64,000 nucleotides of DNA from Cladopsammia gracilis (taxonomy: Eukaryota; Cnidaria; Anthozoa; Scleractinia; Dendrophylliidae), in NCBI GenBank assembly GCA_022457155.1, contig JAJGOT010000476.1, forward strand, positions 116,001 through 180,000, read 5' to 3'. The translations under genes were made by a program, and so were the position numbers. Shown one piece after another: positions 1 to 11,569 of the stretch (positions within the stretch are counted from its first letter, which is position 1; every line of letters begins with the position of its first letter). The notes beneath the pieces were generated by a model. That model had not been told where the DNA came from. It searched no databases and saw only the letters and a list, made by a program, of their open reading frames with translations.

Positions 1-330
1 AGTGCCACTCAAATTTTATTTTTGGTTGTCCGAAAGTGAAATTCACTCGTCCAAAAAATGAATAAATTTTAAAAAACGTAGTGGTAAAACAAATTTACAA
101 TGTACCGTAAAAACTGGTGTATATTTACTATAAGCCACATTTTCCCAAAATTTTTGCTCAAAATTGGGGGTGCGGCTTATTTGCATTCCGGTGATACAAG
201 TTGACCAGACTTTTTGAGCCTTGAAATTAAACATTCTATTTATTTGAGGTGTACAACTTGGAGCAAACATTCTTTAACTTCAGATGATGTAGAAAAGTGA
301 GTCTTGTTTCTCTAACGGGGCTTCCAGAGT
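1..330 (+). repeat. Dispersed repeat, copy 1
   Basis: This stretch matches about 45185-45580 nearly base for base in blocks. It also matches 44330-44580 in reverse orientation. Shared landmarks are AGTGCCACTCAAATTTT, TTTACAATGTACCGTAAAAA, a GGGTGCGGCTTAT segment and GAGCAAACATTCTTTAAC. No long ORF belongs to it. It is probably an unclassified interspersed element cut by the window edge. Confidence 0.7.
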
Positions 331-2231
331 GCTTCTGAGACCAAAAATCAAATTGAAGAAAAAGGATCCGCATGAAACACATATTCTCATAACGCAACAA
401 AATAAAATCTAGCCTCAAATTGTCAAAATACCTGTGTTGAAACAGTGCTCCCTATCTTTGTCAGACATTTTGAAGCTTTTAGCAATGAAGGCGGAACACC
501 GAAGACGAACGAATTCGAAGCCAAAGAAAAGAGTCTCAAACAAGCGCCCATCTTGGTTATCCTTAGTAACCATGCAGGCTAAATAAAAACATGTGCTGAA
601 GAAATTTGCACAGACAGAAAACAGGGTAAGTTTACGAGTAAAAAGAAACAGAAATTTGCGGAAACCAGGTTAGTTTACGAAGTCCAGAGATGCTTGGGAA
701 ACTTAGAACTCAGTGAAAAAGAGACAAATGTCTCCTGGTAAATAATACTCGTCCCGTCGGACAAGTGCTTCTGGAAATTCACTTGTCCGAGATCAAGAAG
801 TAATTGTCTCAGACGTGCGGACGAGTGGAAGTGGATAAGCATGGATCAAATTTAAATGGGTAAGCATGGATCAAATTTAAATGAATGACGAGTGACTGGG
901 TGTGGAAAAGGCTGCAAGTACTTGTAAATGAAAGCATACACCAAGATGGCAGTCACTGATTTCATTTCAAGGCAGTAAGCTCTGAATTAACAACATACGC
1001 ATTATGTCTTGTTTTTGATGCTTTATTCTCAGATTAATAATTACAGATAAAGATTCTTTTGTAAACTTACTTCTCAAGCAAAATTAGCGGTCATTGAACG
1101 AAGCAGTATTTTGCAGGATTTTGAGTGCATCGAGGACAGTAAATGGGCACTTTGAAGGCTATCAACAATTTCAATACTGCTAGATACTGAATGTATACTA
1201 GTATGCAATTTTGTATTCTGCTGTAGTTTGAAACTACTTTGTGTTTCTCTGATGGGAAACAACATTGTTCGGGTCACATTTGCACTTTATTTGCACGCTA
1301 AGGCTGAGGCTCCTAATTTGCATAATTCGTAAATACCATTATTTCAAAGAGTCCTCGTGGTCTTAAAACCAACTGGCCACACCATTTTTTTTTCATGCTA
1401 TTTAAGATTAAGTCTTTGTTGTTCTATAGCTGCAAGGAAATTGCTGTACGACGATCCACTTTGGTTTAGATGAATTTTTGTGAACCCATTTTTCCTGTTT
1501 TATTACAAGCTGTGAAAGTGGGTTGATAGAAGTTAATGTTTAACTACTTGGAACAATGATATGGAAACTGTTATAATTTTATGTTGTAATAATAACTAGA
1601 CTTGTACCTGTCAAACAACAGTAGAATTTAGCTCTGCATCAAATTTTAAGTGTTATGAGAAGTTGCCAAAGTTAGGGTAATTTTGCATTAATTTTTTCAT
1701 ACTAAAAAAATATCAAATTTGGTCCCCCAAGGGACCCCCTGTAAATTGCTGAAGAAAACATTTTGCGACAAAATGAAATGTATTTTTATAGTTACTAGAT
1801 AAAGTGTAATTCACATGCAAGAATTGAAGAAATTCTATTTCATGACCAATTTTGATTATGAGGATCTTAGGGAGACAGTCACTTAATTCTTGTGCTTGCG
1901 ACCTTTCACCTTAGTTAAGCTTATCATTGGCTTTCTGTTCAGAGAGCAATGCTGTTTGGCTCAGCCTATCTATAATTATTAACTTTTTAATGAGCAATAC
2001 CCCAGAATAAGATGCACCCTCAAATAAGCACCACATGTAACTAGAAAGTTGAAAAATGTAATAAGCACCACATGTAATTAGAAAGTTGAAAAATGTAGTA
2101 AGCACCTCATCACTTTTTCTTAGTAAATATGGTAAGTAAGCGTATGCACACACAAATTATAACATTACACAACATTACTGTTTGAAATCAGCAACCAATT
2201 AATATTATTATTTACTGGAGACAAATCTTAC
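331..2231. other. Intronic or flanking DNA without recognised exons
   Basis: The next TUBGCP2 exon would be expected on the minus strand to the left of 2232. I find no stretch here that continues the family sequence between plausible splice sites, so I read it as intron. It is AT-rich. A short direct duplication near 2023-2105 repeats a TAAGCACCACATGTAA unit. Confidence 0.4.
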
Positions 2232-2306
2232 CATCATAAGGAACAACAGATCTTCTACAATAGCCAACTCTTGCATTGGTAGAGGCAATGTTCCAACTGA
2301 CACAGG
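2232..2306 (-). CDS. TUBGCP2: TUBGCP2 coding exon 8, last in window
   Basis: It encodes PVSVGTLPLPMQELAIVEDL followed by LFLMM, the first strand and helix of the Spc97/98 N-terminal domain. The donor is GTAAGA, so the reading frame continues left of this exon. Confidence 0.92.
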
Positions 2307-5300
2307 CTGTAATGCAAACATTTAAATTTTCCAATTATTTTATAAAAAAATATGGGGATATTTTGAAAAATATAATATTTAGTTTTGTAAACCTTAGCTC
2401 TCCTTGACTACCAATAATGCATAATTTTATTTACTATAATCTAGTATTTCTTTTTCCTTCAGTTGATTTAATATACATTATACTCACTACTGTAGATGAA
2501 TTCATAAGACTTGTTCCCGTAACATAATCTCTGCTCAGGTAAGGCCGTTCACTGACCCACGATGGTGTTGGCGGTAAATTCCCTGTCAAAAAATAATTAT
2601 TAAACAGTTAATTTTTTTGCTTTAATGAAAAGAGAAAAAAAAAGATTAAAGAACCACTCATAGAACTCTAGGAATTAAAAGGTAGGAGGCTTCTAAAGAT
2701 ATTCACCTTGAATTCCAAGTTCCATAGCAAGCTGTTTCTCCATACTGTATACTACTGTTACTTACTATTTAGTGTTCACACAATACTTCATTTTATTTAG
2801 TACATAGGAAGTGTGAACAATAATCTAAGTATATTTTAAAGGCATTTTTCATTGTTAATGAGCAGCAAAATATTGCTTAGAAAGCCCCCTCCTTCTTTTT
2901 AGAACTTAGCAGATGATGTTGTTGAGCATATATGTACCTAAACCTGCCTTGTATCAGATGCTTTCAAGAAAATGCACAGTTACCACCAACTACAGTGTAT
3001 TGGTATTGGTAAGAACTCATTTATAACTCAAAAACAACATACAAAAGATGTTCAAATGTATTTTTAAACTTGTTAATATTTTAAACATGTTCTGCTGCAA
3101 ATTGTAAGAACATAGTTAAAATAATATTACATTTATTTGTCTTTCATAATAATTTTATGTTGCGGTTTAAAAAAAGATATGTTTTGTTCCTGCTTTCTGA
3201 AAAATATTAATTTCAAAACAGTTTCATTTTCGTTTGTTTCAGATTTATTATCATAATTGAAGACAAATAAAAATTTGACTGCTTTGAAAATTTTCAAACC
3301 AAAGGAAAAATTAAACCACAAAAATAATATGTACATTGTACTGTCACCATAACTGTATAAAGGGGCAACATATTCTAACAGGGCAAAATTCTGGCCACTT
3401 TAGGAGTGTTTTAAACATGTATCATCAAATGTTACTGTTACATGTAAATAAAAGTACGTCATGTTACTATAATTAATTAGTGTTTGCTTGATTTGTCATT
3501 CTGTTGTACTTGATTTATTAGTTAAAAAGAACTTTTAAAATGCACTCAAACCAAACATAATTACATTGATCAAGTAGCTTTCTGTATTCAATTTTCAACC
3601 AATTGGAAGTAAACCAAAGCTTAACAGAGTGCTGTCAACTTGGCTAAGTAACATGAGCGTTTTTATGTGATTGGTTCATTGTACATTATTACACTGTACT
3701 TGCATCTGTTGTAATTGGGCAGACATAATTCCTTTCCACTAATGTGGTTACAAAACTCATAAAAAAATACTTAGCTCCACCAAGCTGCCAACCTACCAGC
3801 TCTTTTGGCTTGTTTCTCTCTTAATGCTTTCAACACAGCATTAGGGGATGAACCAGACTGGCTGGCACTGCTGGTTACTGTTGCAAGTTTGGTGCGAAGC
3901 TAGGTAAAAAAAATATACGCAAGGAAGTAATTACATGCAGGGCTGTCAATAGTGGGTGGTGTTCAGGGAAAATCTTCGGCTGAGCCTTAATTGGCTGCTT
4001 TTATAGAAAAACACCACCACAAACTAATTTTTCTTTGCTACACTGTACTTTCATTCTTCACTTCCATGCCTATTTGAAAAGTTAGTGACAGTTTGTAGAT
4101 GTACACAAACTTAAGAACCCATTCTAAATAATCAGCTTTAAAGAATATTGCAAGTGGTTCAACAGGATGGTTATCATGAATTTGGTAACAAACACAAAGT
4201 TATTATTAATAATTATTGTGTTTTTCCAACCTTGATCCCACACAGTTGGAATTTCCAATGACCTTCCTTCCAGCAGCTCTCAATATTCAACTCAAAGGAA
4301 TATTCCAGTGTACATACACTGTACTGTGATATTACATACTTTATTTCTACCCTTGGAAAATAAATGCTGGTAGGGACAGACAGGAGGGGGGTGGGGGGGG
4401 GGGGGGGAGGTGTAGTGCTAAGCATGGTTGCTTTCTGGGATTACACTTACTTCATTAACTTCAAGTTGTGTCATGGTTCCTGATGCAGGCACACTATCCA
4501 GTACGGCTTCAGCAGCAGCTACAGCACTTGTCTTAGCCCCACTGGTTATGGCCCCCAAACGTGCCCTGGAACGGTCCTTGGAGTTCTTGTCAAGGAATGA
4601 CAACATCTGTAACAAAGTACTTCCATTACATAACACGTAAAATACATGTATAATTATGTTTACGTACTTGGATAGTTTTTAAACATTAATTTAAAAATAC
4701 CACCACAGGAAGAAGTTAACTAAGACTGTTGTTGTTTTTTTTGTTGTTGTTGTTGTTGTTAATACAATAGTAAAATGTACAAATACACACTTCAAAGTGT
4801 ATTACACTGGTAATTGGAGCAAGATAAGAACTGACAACAACCTCAAATAACATAGTTAAATGTATGTAACTTTTAGTTGAAGCATTGTTGTAGGTTCCAG
4901 TTCTGTTCATATTTTTGTTGTTGTTGTTTATGCATCCAGCGGTTGACGACCTTAACTTAGACCCAGGCCCAAGCAAACGGGTACATATGGGCAGAAGGAT
5001 GCCATGTCTTGCGGCATTCTTTCTATGGTAAATATGTTCAGTTTAGTTATCCATGTTTTATTGGACAGCCGACATCAGCAAACGTGTTTGTAAGTATTTT
5101 TCTAGGCTGTTCTGTATTTTGCCTTTTTTCAATATTTAAGTTTGCCTTTTGTATTTGTTTTCACTTAGAAACTGTGCCTATCGTGCTTGTTTGGTTAGTG
5201 AATCGCATGAGTTTGACACCTAAGAATTGTTCAGTGATTGTTGGCCGTAAAAGGATTATCTAGCGGTCGTCACGGTAATAAAAAACTGAAGAGGAAAAAT

Positions 5301-8300
5301 CTGTGGATTTTGGCAGCTACAATTATTGTAGTGTAGGAATCCCAAGTCACTTCCATTTAAAAGCAAGCTTAGTAAAGGAATGATAATACAGATGTTCCAT
5401 GTATGGGTATGACTATAAATCTTCAACACAGTTTCTCTGTAAAGTGAATAGCAAAACGACAGTGTATTCAGTATAGGCTTGATATCCCAGACATTTTTTA
5501 CAGCTATCATCCCATATAATTTTTTGTTTTTTTGAGATGTCAGACAACTATAATTTTTATATTCTTACTTAAGTTTTTCTGCAAAACTTGACTATAGTAT
5601 TATTATTATTGGTTTCATACTACAATGAGTAATGTCGAGCTTAACAATTTCAATTAAAAATTAAAACCTGTTTATCCTCTGCCAGTCGAGACAGCATGTA
5701 AACCAATGGATCAAGTTCTCTTACACTGAAAGTAAAGTCCAACAGATACCAATCAATATTAAACTCTGGATCACTGCTTCAAATAATAAACAGTAGAGCT
5801 TTACTTAGTATCTAGAGTTTTAGATATGTACTCCAGATTTTCTACACACTCACCACCATTAAAAAAACACATTTCTAGACACCATAAACTGGAAAGAATG
5901 GATAAGAACTGTCAATTTTCACTGCAATCCCAATTTATGTATGACATAGTACAGTAACTCTAAATACAAGGAAATCGTTAACAATGTAGCAAGTGCCATG
6001 CAACACATTTGCACTGGCACAACTTGAATGGACTGGACTCTTCAGTGGACCATCCATCCCTGACAGTACTGTACATACTGGCACAACTTGAATGGACTGG
6101 ACTCTTCAGTGGACCATCCATCCCTGACAGTGCTGTACATACATGTACTGGCACAACTTGAATGGACTGGACTCTTCAGTGGACCATCCATCCCTGACAG
6201 TGCTGTACATACTGGCACAACTTGAATGGACTGGACTCTTCAGTGGACCATCCATCCCTGACAGTGCTGTATATATTGAGGTTAAGCAATAATTAATGTA
6301 ATTATGAGAAACATTCACTCAACTTTTTAGATTTCAGTTCATCATATTTCTTTAAAAAGTCCCTTGGTGTGGTACTTGTTTCAGCAATTTTTCGTTTTGC
6401 TGCATGGGCTGAGACCTGATGGATAAAGGAAATTAACTGTGAATGAATTAATACATGTACTGTTATTCACTATAAAATATTTACATTGTGTTATAGCACA
6501 CACCAATAACATACAATTCATGTATTTTAAATTAAGTTGTTAAATGTAGGATAAGCAGACCCTGCACTCTTCCTGGGTGATATGTTTCCATACCTGCCAA
6601 CTCTCCCGGTTTTCCTGGGAGTCTCCAAGTTTTTTATCAAATCTCCCGGTCTCCTAGTTAGAGCACCAAATCTCCCGGGAAATACCTACCGTGGCCTTTT
6701 TGAAATTTTTTTCATTAATTTTGTTATTTTCGAGATGACAAAAAGGAAAATAAAACAAGAAGTGGATTTAGTGCTCTTATAGTTGTTCTTGATCGAAAAA
6801 CGTAAAACAGAACAATACTGTTGCTGACTCAGCCCCAGCCAAGAAAGATGACTGGGGATGAGTCAAATACTGTTGTCCGTTTTTTTTTTTTTTTTTTTGT
6901 GGTCGGCAACATTTGGAAGGCCTTTGGGTGATTTTTGGGGAATATTTGAGACACTGTCGAAAATGACATTCTTACAAATGCAAAGATTTCTAGACGTCTC
7001 CAGATTTCTGCACATTGGGGGTTGGCAGGTATGTGTTTCTCAGTGCTACATGTAGTTCATAAAGGAAAGACAACAACTTTTATAAAAGACAATTTAAAGA
7101 CAATTCAGTTCTTTTTGCATTTTATTTTCCCTATTTCAATTTTGTTTCATTTTTGCATTTTGAGGAATTCATGAAATGTGTCTAGATTTCGAAACATAGC
7201 TTTTGTCATTTGTCTATCTACTTTTACTAACAATGAACATTGACCTGGGTTGTGACATAAGGTGTTAAATTCTTGGTCAACATCTCAGCATAAACTTCAG
7301 GACCATCTCCCGTGCTGGCCCTGTACAAGACAAAGTCATTCATTTAATTTTATACCCAGATTTTATGGGACAGCAACATTCTAGGCAATGTACCGGTAGT
7401 GATTTTGCACAATATGCTGAGACTAAAATGATGAAATGCAGAAAAAAAAACAAGTTAAAGCCAACATGCACAAGGGAAAATGGAATATTATTATTAGATA
7501 AAAACCTACAGATAACTATCAGCTTTCAATACTCATTGTACATGTATTTATGTTATAATAATATGAAACCCATTCAGTTTGGTTTCTACAATCTGCATAA
7601 AAAAAAGTTAAGACAATTTGCAAAAATTACTTTTTAAACTACATGTAAGTCTTATTTTCTTACTTCTATTCTGTAAATGTATGTTAAAAATGCACCTCCC
7701 TCCCTTATTCAGTGTTGCAACATTGGTTGGCGAAGGCTGGGGTTCAAGGGTGGGGTTCAAGGGTGGGGTTCTATCAAAAGTTGTCCATAATACCAAATAT
7801 GCATCTGAAAATGAAAGTGTCTCTACACTTTTGTCAGAGACAGTCAGTTGCTGGTAACTGGTTTAATAAAATAAACAGCGGACCTTGTGTTACATACTTG
7901 CACTGTTGACTGATCATGTAAATAATTTTTTTGGATGACAGGCATTTCTTTAGGAGAGGGCTGTCAAGAATACATGTAGGACCTCCCCCCCCCCCCCCCC
8001 CCCAAAAAAAAAAAACAATGCACCAGACCCCAATTTCGCTACAATAAAAGCTACAATAACAATGAAGTATAAAAACCGTAACACATGTAAGAAAACAATA
8101 CCTAATACAGAATTGACTGTATATTTAATATTCATATCAAATGGAAAATTACTATTGTTGGTTTTCATGACATCATGAAAATTAAAAAATCTAAAGTTAT
8201 ACATCCTATAAAGCTGTTTCTAACAGTCTTTTGCGAAAAGTTTCAGGTTTTGACGATGTTTTGCTTCCGATTTACAAAGGTTTTAAATGTGTGACGCAAT

Positions 8301-11300
8301 TCGTTGCTATTTCAGATAAGCCGTGAAAATAAACAAAATTGAATCAGCTGAAAGTTATTGTTTGCATTTTAAGTGCTTATAAGCCAAGTTAATGGAGCTT
8401 ATAGCAAATACAATATTTTTTGATTTGAGTTTTGGTGTAATTAAGACTTTGAATTTTTGGCTGCCATGTTTGTGCCCCTAAGTGGGGCACAAAGATGGCT
8501 GCTCCATGCATTTCTTACTAAAAATGTCTAATACTCGTTCACCTATAACTCTTGAACGAAATGTTTTCACGCTTCAAAATTTGGCCAAACTTGTAGTTTT
8601 ATACTCTCTACAATTCTATAAACATTTTGGAATCGAAATCTATTGTTTAATGCTTCTGAATTTAGATATGACATACGTGAAAACCAAGAATACACAGGAT
8701 GCTACAAAGATGGTGATTATAACTACAGTGTACAATAACCCTTTCAAGCAAAATCTTGTATCCTGGGTATTGGGGAGAAACATGGCAGGATTTCAAAGGT
8801 TTAAAGATAATTCTTAGTTGAAGTTTGATTGACTGCTTTCATTTCCGAACCTTTCTTTGTTGGGAAATTTAAGATAGTTTCAAAGTTGTCCAGGATGAAA
8901 TAATAGAAAATATCATAAAATATCATGTTTATTCCCAGTATTAGAGAAATCTATTTGGGTGTAATTGATTCTAAGTTCTAAGCAACAGGATAGCAGAGGG
9001 AAGTGGATGGCAAAACATTCTTGTGTGACCAGCGTGATAGGTTATTAATGACATGTTTTGATGCAATCTCCAAACAACATTGCTGTGCTCTTGTTGTTGA
9101 CTACATGAACAACGAGAAGAAGGCAAAGTTCAGTCCAAAATTTTTGAAACATTATATAAAGTTCTGTCATGCTAACTGGGCGGTACAAAAAGATACCTTA
9201 TGATTCTAGAATCTGTACTATTTGCAATGATAACAGGATTGGCGATGAGCTACATTACATAACTGAATGCAATAACCATGAATTTGTCAACTTGAGAAAG
9301 GACTTTCTTCAAAAGTTATATTGCGTCAATGATGTTTTTCGTGTATTTGATAAGGGGTCTTTATTCCTGTATTTGTTCTCAATGAAGGATGTTTCCGTTA
9401 TTAATATATCTTCAAAATATTTTCATGTTTTGGAATTAGCAAAAGAATTAATAGATGTGTAATTGTTTTTGCAATGACATTATATTTTGTACTTTACTCA
9501 TATTATCTAGTATTTTTTTGCCAATATATCTGTAGGGATATAAGGTATAATAAAGTTGTTTGTTTGTTTTGCTAGTCACACTAGATTTTGATGTCCTCTT
9601 CCACCTTGCTGTCTTGTAAGATAAGTTCACTGATATCATGAAGATAGGTCACATTCAAGGGCGTTTTTTTTTTTTAAAAAAATATGCATGTTTATACCAT
9701 ACATCACCTAAAATTACAGAGGATCATATGTGGGTTGTATAACAAAAACAGATAAGTGATTTCTAACCTTGAATTACAGAGGATCATATGGGGATTGTAA
9801 AACCGAAACAGATGAGTGATTTGTAACCTTTATGTACCAGTCAATTCCAAGACCGCCCATCCCCCCCCCCCCCCCCCCCCGGGCAACCCCCCGGGCATTT
9901 GACTTTTCTTAAAAAAAATTGTCAAATGCCCCACTATGTGGGCAGTTTATACGGTCAAATGCCCCACCGTGCAGGGCTTCACAGAGCGTCAAATGCCCCA
10001 CCGTCCAGGCAAGGAGGGATTAAAGTAACTAGTTACAGTGGATTTCAGCTTACTTTGGCCTCGCCATTTGCCAAGTTAGTTGGCAAATTTGATACTACGT
10101 TGCGAAGTTGTCAATTACATTTGTCAGTTTGCCAACCAAACTTGCGAACTTTGAAACGAAGTTGGCAACTTCGGTGCCAACGAAGCCTGTATGTAAAGTC
10201 TGAAGTTGTTCTTAAACGCTATTTGCGAAGTCAAAACAATTTTTAGCCGATCTGGATGGTTTTCTTTAACATAATAGACTTGCCAAGACAAATCTATAAA
10301 CTGGTGCTGTTCGGATTGTTTTCGAGGTGAGATCACGTACGCTGTAAGATGCATGCCACTATTTCAGTTGTGGTTTTGAATTCGACCAACATATAAATCG
10401 TACATATTATCTTTCATGTTCACTTTAAATATCTAAATCTTTGCTTGTGCTGTCGTCTGTTGTTTATATATCTCTTAGCTAGATTTAGTTGCAGCGAAAA
10501 AAATAGAACGAACATATGTTTCGAAATACTAAATGCCCAATGTGAACAAAGATCTTGCTTAGTCACTTTCGTTTTGTCCGTTGATAAAAAAAAAAAAAAA
10601 AAACGCAACAGACACGTGGAACCGGAAAGAATGGATTACGAAATCTTTTACCTTGCGACCGCTAACCAACGTTTTTGTTGAAGTCAAATGCCCGCCCCAT
10701 CGGGCCTCATTTCACGTCAAATGCCCCACTATGCAGAGCTAACCTCTCGTCAAATGCACGGGGTATGCCCGGGGGGGGGGGGGGGGGGGGATGGGCAGTC
10801 TTGGAATTGACTGGTACATTAATTACAGAGGCTCATAATTATGGGAATTGCATAACAAAACCAGACGAGTGATCACAGAGGATCGCAGGATTACAGAGGC
10901 TCATATGGGGATTTTATAACAAGACGAGTTATTTCTAAATTTAAATTACCACGCTGCAACCTTTGAATTTTACCCATGTTTGTTTCCTATACCAATGATA
11001 ATCATTTTAAGCTTACTTATTACGATGAACAGAAAACACGAAAAAACACGGTACTGTAATGCACAGTAATGCAAGCTTAACTAAAAACATGAAGTAACTG
11101 CAGAATTCCCGGCCACTTTGAAGTTAAAACATTGGAATTGATACTGCCACCTACATTATAGACAGAAGTTGTTTAAGCTTAAGTTTACATATTTAAGAAT
11201 GAACGACAGCTAATGTCAAACTCAAAGCATTTCTTCATCAGATTTTATCCTCGTTCAACTTACCCTAACAAGTTCAAAAGCTCTGAGACGTGATGATGTA

Positions 11301-11316
11301 TCCTGAATTCGCTCAT
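2232..11316 (-). CDS. TUBGCP2: TUBGCP2, gamma-tubulin complex component 2 (5' part, 8 exons)
   Basis: This is the N-terminal part of GCP2, the gamma-tubulin small-complex subunit that helps nucleate microtubules at centrosomes and spindle poles. Coding exons on the minus strand are 11264-11316, 7245-7320, 6324-6415, 5668-5725, 4451-4606, 3797-3899, 2488-2582 and 2232-2306. All have GT-AG junctions, phases agree at every join, and together they give 236 codons. The start MSEFRIHH, the segment AHAAKRKIAETSTTPRDFLK, the LDPLVYMLSRLAEDK block and the VGTLPLPMQELAIVEDLLFL block match metazoan GCP2 in the right order. The last block opens the Spc97/Spc98 N-terminal domain. The rest of the gene lies beyond the left edge. 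It shares an upstream region with MBD4. Identity rests on remembered family sequence and is strong. Confidence 0.93.
2488..2582 (-). CDS. TUBGCP2: TUBGCP2 coding exon 7
   Basis: It encodes GNLPPTPSWVSERPYLSRDY and then VTGTSLMNSSTV. The W-V-x-E-R-P motif is the GCP2 landmark just before the Spc97/98 N-terminal domain. The acceptor is TTGACAG and the donor GTGAGT. Confidence 0.9.
3797..3899 (-). CDS. TUBGCP2: TUBGCP2 coding exon 6
   Basis: It encodes LRTKLATVTSSASQSG and a following helical segment KALREKQAKRA. The donor is GTAGGT in phase 1. It corresponds to the variable linker before the Spc97/98 domain. Confidence 0.82.
4391..4410 (+). repeat. Poly-G tract
   Basis: There is a run of about 15 G with one flanking GGGGGGT block, in the intron upstream of exon 6. 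Similar tracts adjoin TIRs elsewhere in this window, but I see no paired terminus here. Confidence 0.7.
4451..4606 (-). CDS. TUBGCP2: TUBGCP2 coding exon 5
   Basis: It opens MLSFLDKNSKDRSRARL and continues as an Ala/Ser-rich low-complexity linker of 52 codons in total. The acceptor is GTTACAG and the donor GTAAGT. Confidence 0.85.
4735..4930 (+). repeat. (TTG)n microsatellites
   Basis: Two short TTG arrays, near 4739-4759 and 4915-4929, flank ordinary AT-rich intron sequence. Confidence 0.7.
5668..5725 (-). CDS. TUBGCP2: TUBGCP2 coding exon 4
   Basis: This 20-codon exon encodes NVRELDPLVYMLSRLAEDKQ, with acceptor CTTTCAG and donor GTTTTA. Confidence 0.9.
6012..6275 (+). repeat. Tandem repeat, four units of 64-70 bp
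   Basis: Units begin at 6012, 6077, 6147 and 6211. Each carries ACTGGCACAACTTGAATGGA, then a CTCTTCAGTGGACCATCCAT block and CCCTGACAGT. The third unit has a 6-bp ACATGT insertion before it. The array lies in the intron between TUBGCP2 exons 3 and 4. Confidence 0.9.
6324..6415 (-). CDS. TUBGCP2: TUBGCP2 coding exon 3
   Basis: It encodes VSAHAAKRKIAETSTTPRDF and then LKKYDELKSK, a conserved GCP2 block. The donor is GTTGAG, a weak site, but it gives the correct KSKN join to the next exon. Confidence 0.9.
6589..7033. mobile_element. Non-autonomous TIR element with 6-bp TSD
   Basis: The termini are CATACCTGCCAAC at the left and GTTGGCAGGTATG at the right, flanked by the direct duplication TGTTTC (6583-6588 and 7034-7039). 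The 445-bp interior has several CTCCCGG motifs and a long T-run, and no convincing ORF. A 6-bp duplication would fit some hAT-like families, but the superfamily is not settled. Confidence 0.75.
7245..7320 (-). CDS. TUBGCP2: TUBGCP2 coding exon 2
   Basis: It encodes GASTGDGPEVYAEMLTKNL followed by TPYVTTQ, between acceptor TTGTACAG and donor GTCAAT. It enters in phase 2 and leaves in phase 0. Confidence 0.9.
7983..8014 (+). repeat. Poly-C/poly-A tract
   Basis: About 20 C are followed by about 12 A. This may be the remnant of an element end like those at 9.86 and 58.3 kb. It lies in the first TUBGCP2 intron. Confidence 0.7.
8465..8500. repeat. Short inverted repeat inside a repeat-like region
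   Basis: GCCATGTTTGTGCCCC is followed by AAG and an inverted copy. The surrounding 8.2-8.8 kb holds a 111-codon open frame with no recognisable domain, and I regard it as non-coding repeat DNA. Confidence 0.5.
9165..9573 (+). mobile_element. 5'-truncated LINE, 3' end of reverse transcriptase ORF
   Basis: The reading frame encodes TGRYKKIPYDSRICTIC and then a CNDNR...DELHYITECNNHE stretch. This is the Cys/His C-terminal tail typical of CR1/L2/RTE-type non-LTR retrotransposon ORF2. The frame ends at 9460, then an AT-rich 3' UTR ends in a TTGTTTGTTTG tail. Only the last hundred or so codons remain. Confidence 0.72.
9713..10940 (+). repeat. 60-bp tandem repeat split by a transposon
   Basis: Units with ATTACAGAGGATCATATG and a following AACAGATAAGTGATTT-like segment occur at about 9713-9832. 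They resume at about 10820-10940 with GGCTCATA variants. The TIR element at 9833-10818 sits inside the array, so the array is older than the insertion. Confidence 0.7.
9833..10818. mobile_element. TIR element with TTA duplication and terminal C/G tracts
   Basis: The left end is TGTACCAGTCAATTCCAAGA and the right end is its inverted copy, flanked by TTA on both sides (9830-9832 and 10819-10821). Immediately inside each end lies a long C-run (about 9858-9879) or G-run (about 10770-10790). Several GTCAAATGCCCCAC motifs occur in both halves. A TTA duplication fits PIF/Harbinger-type insertion. No transposase ORF is evident. Confidence 0.8.
11264..11316 (-). CDS. TUBGCP2: TUBGCP2 coding exon 1
   Basis: ATG at 11314-11316 begins MSEFRIHHHVSELLNLL. 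The exon ends TTAGG before the donor GTAAGT (phase 2). The start is the canonical GCP2 N-terminus. Confidence 0.92.
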
Positions 11317-11569
11317 TTTTTATTGCTGATAAAAAGAAGCTAACTTTTTAGTAAAAATAAACGGAAAACACAATATCCACATCGCACTTTGCCGCCATTT
11401 TTAATTAATTAATGGCTACCGCTGGTCAAAAAGAAACCTGAGGTATAACCGCGCGGCCCTGGGGATAAATTTTGTACCCAGGGCCATCCGGTCGGGCCAA
11501 TTTGTTTACTATTCTTCCGAGATTCTTCCGTTGATGCCGAACAGTGCAGTTTGAGAACAGTATTCTATA
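11317..11569. promoter_or_regulatory. Probable bidirectional promoter of TUBGCP2 and MBD4
   Basis: Only 253 bp separate the two divergent start codons. On the minus strand there is an AAAATGGCGGC motif (11391-11401), the core of a YY1 site. A CCAAT box lies at 11497-11501 on the plus strand, and a GC-richer hairpin GGCCCTGGGG...CCCAGGGCC lies at about 11455-11484. No TATA box is placed convincingly for either gene. That the region drives both genes is inference from the layout. Confidence 0.6.

Noticed and set aside
8482..8817. 111-codon plus-strand frame
   Set aside because: No domain, no splice context, repeat-like surroundings in a TUBGCP2 intron.
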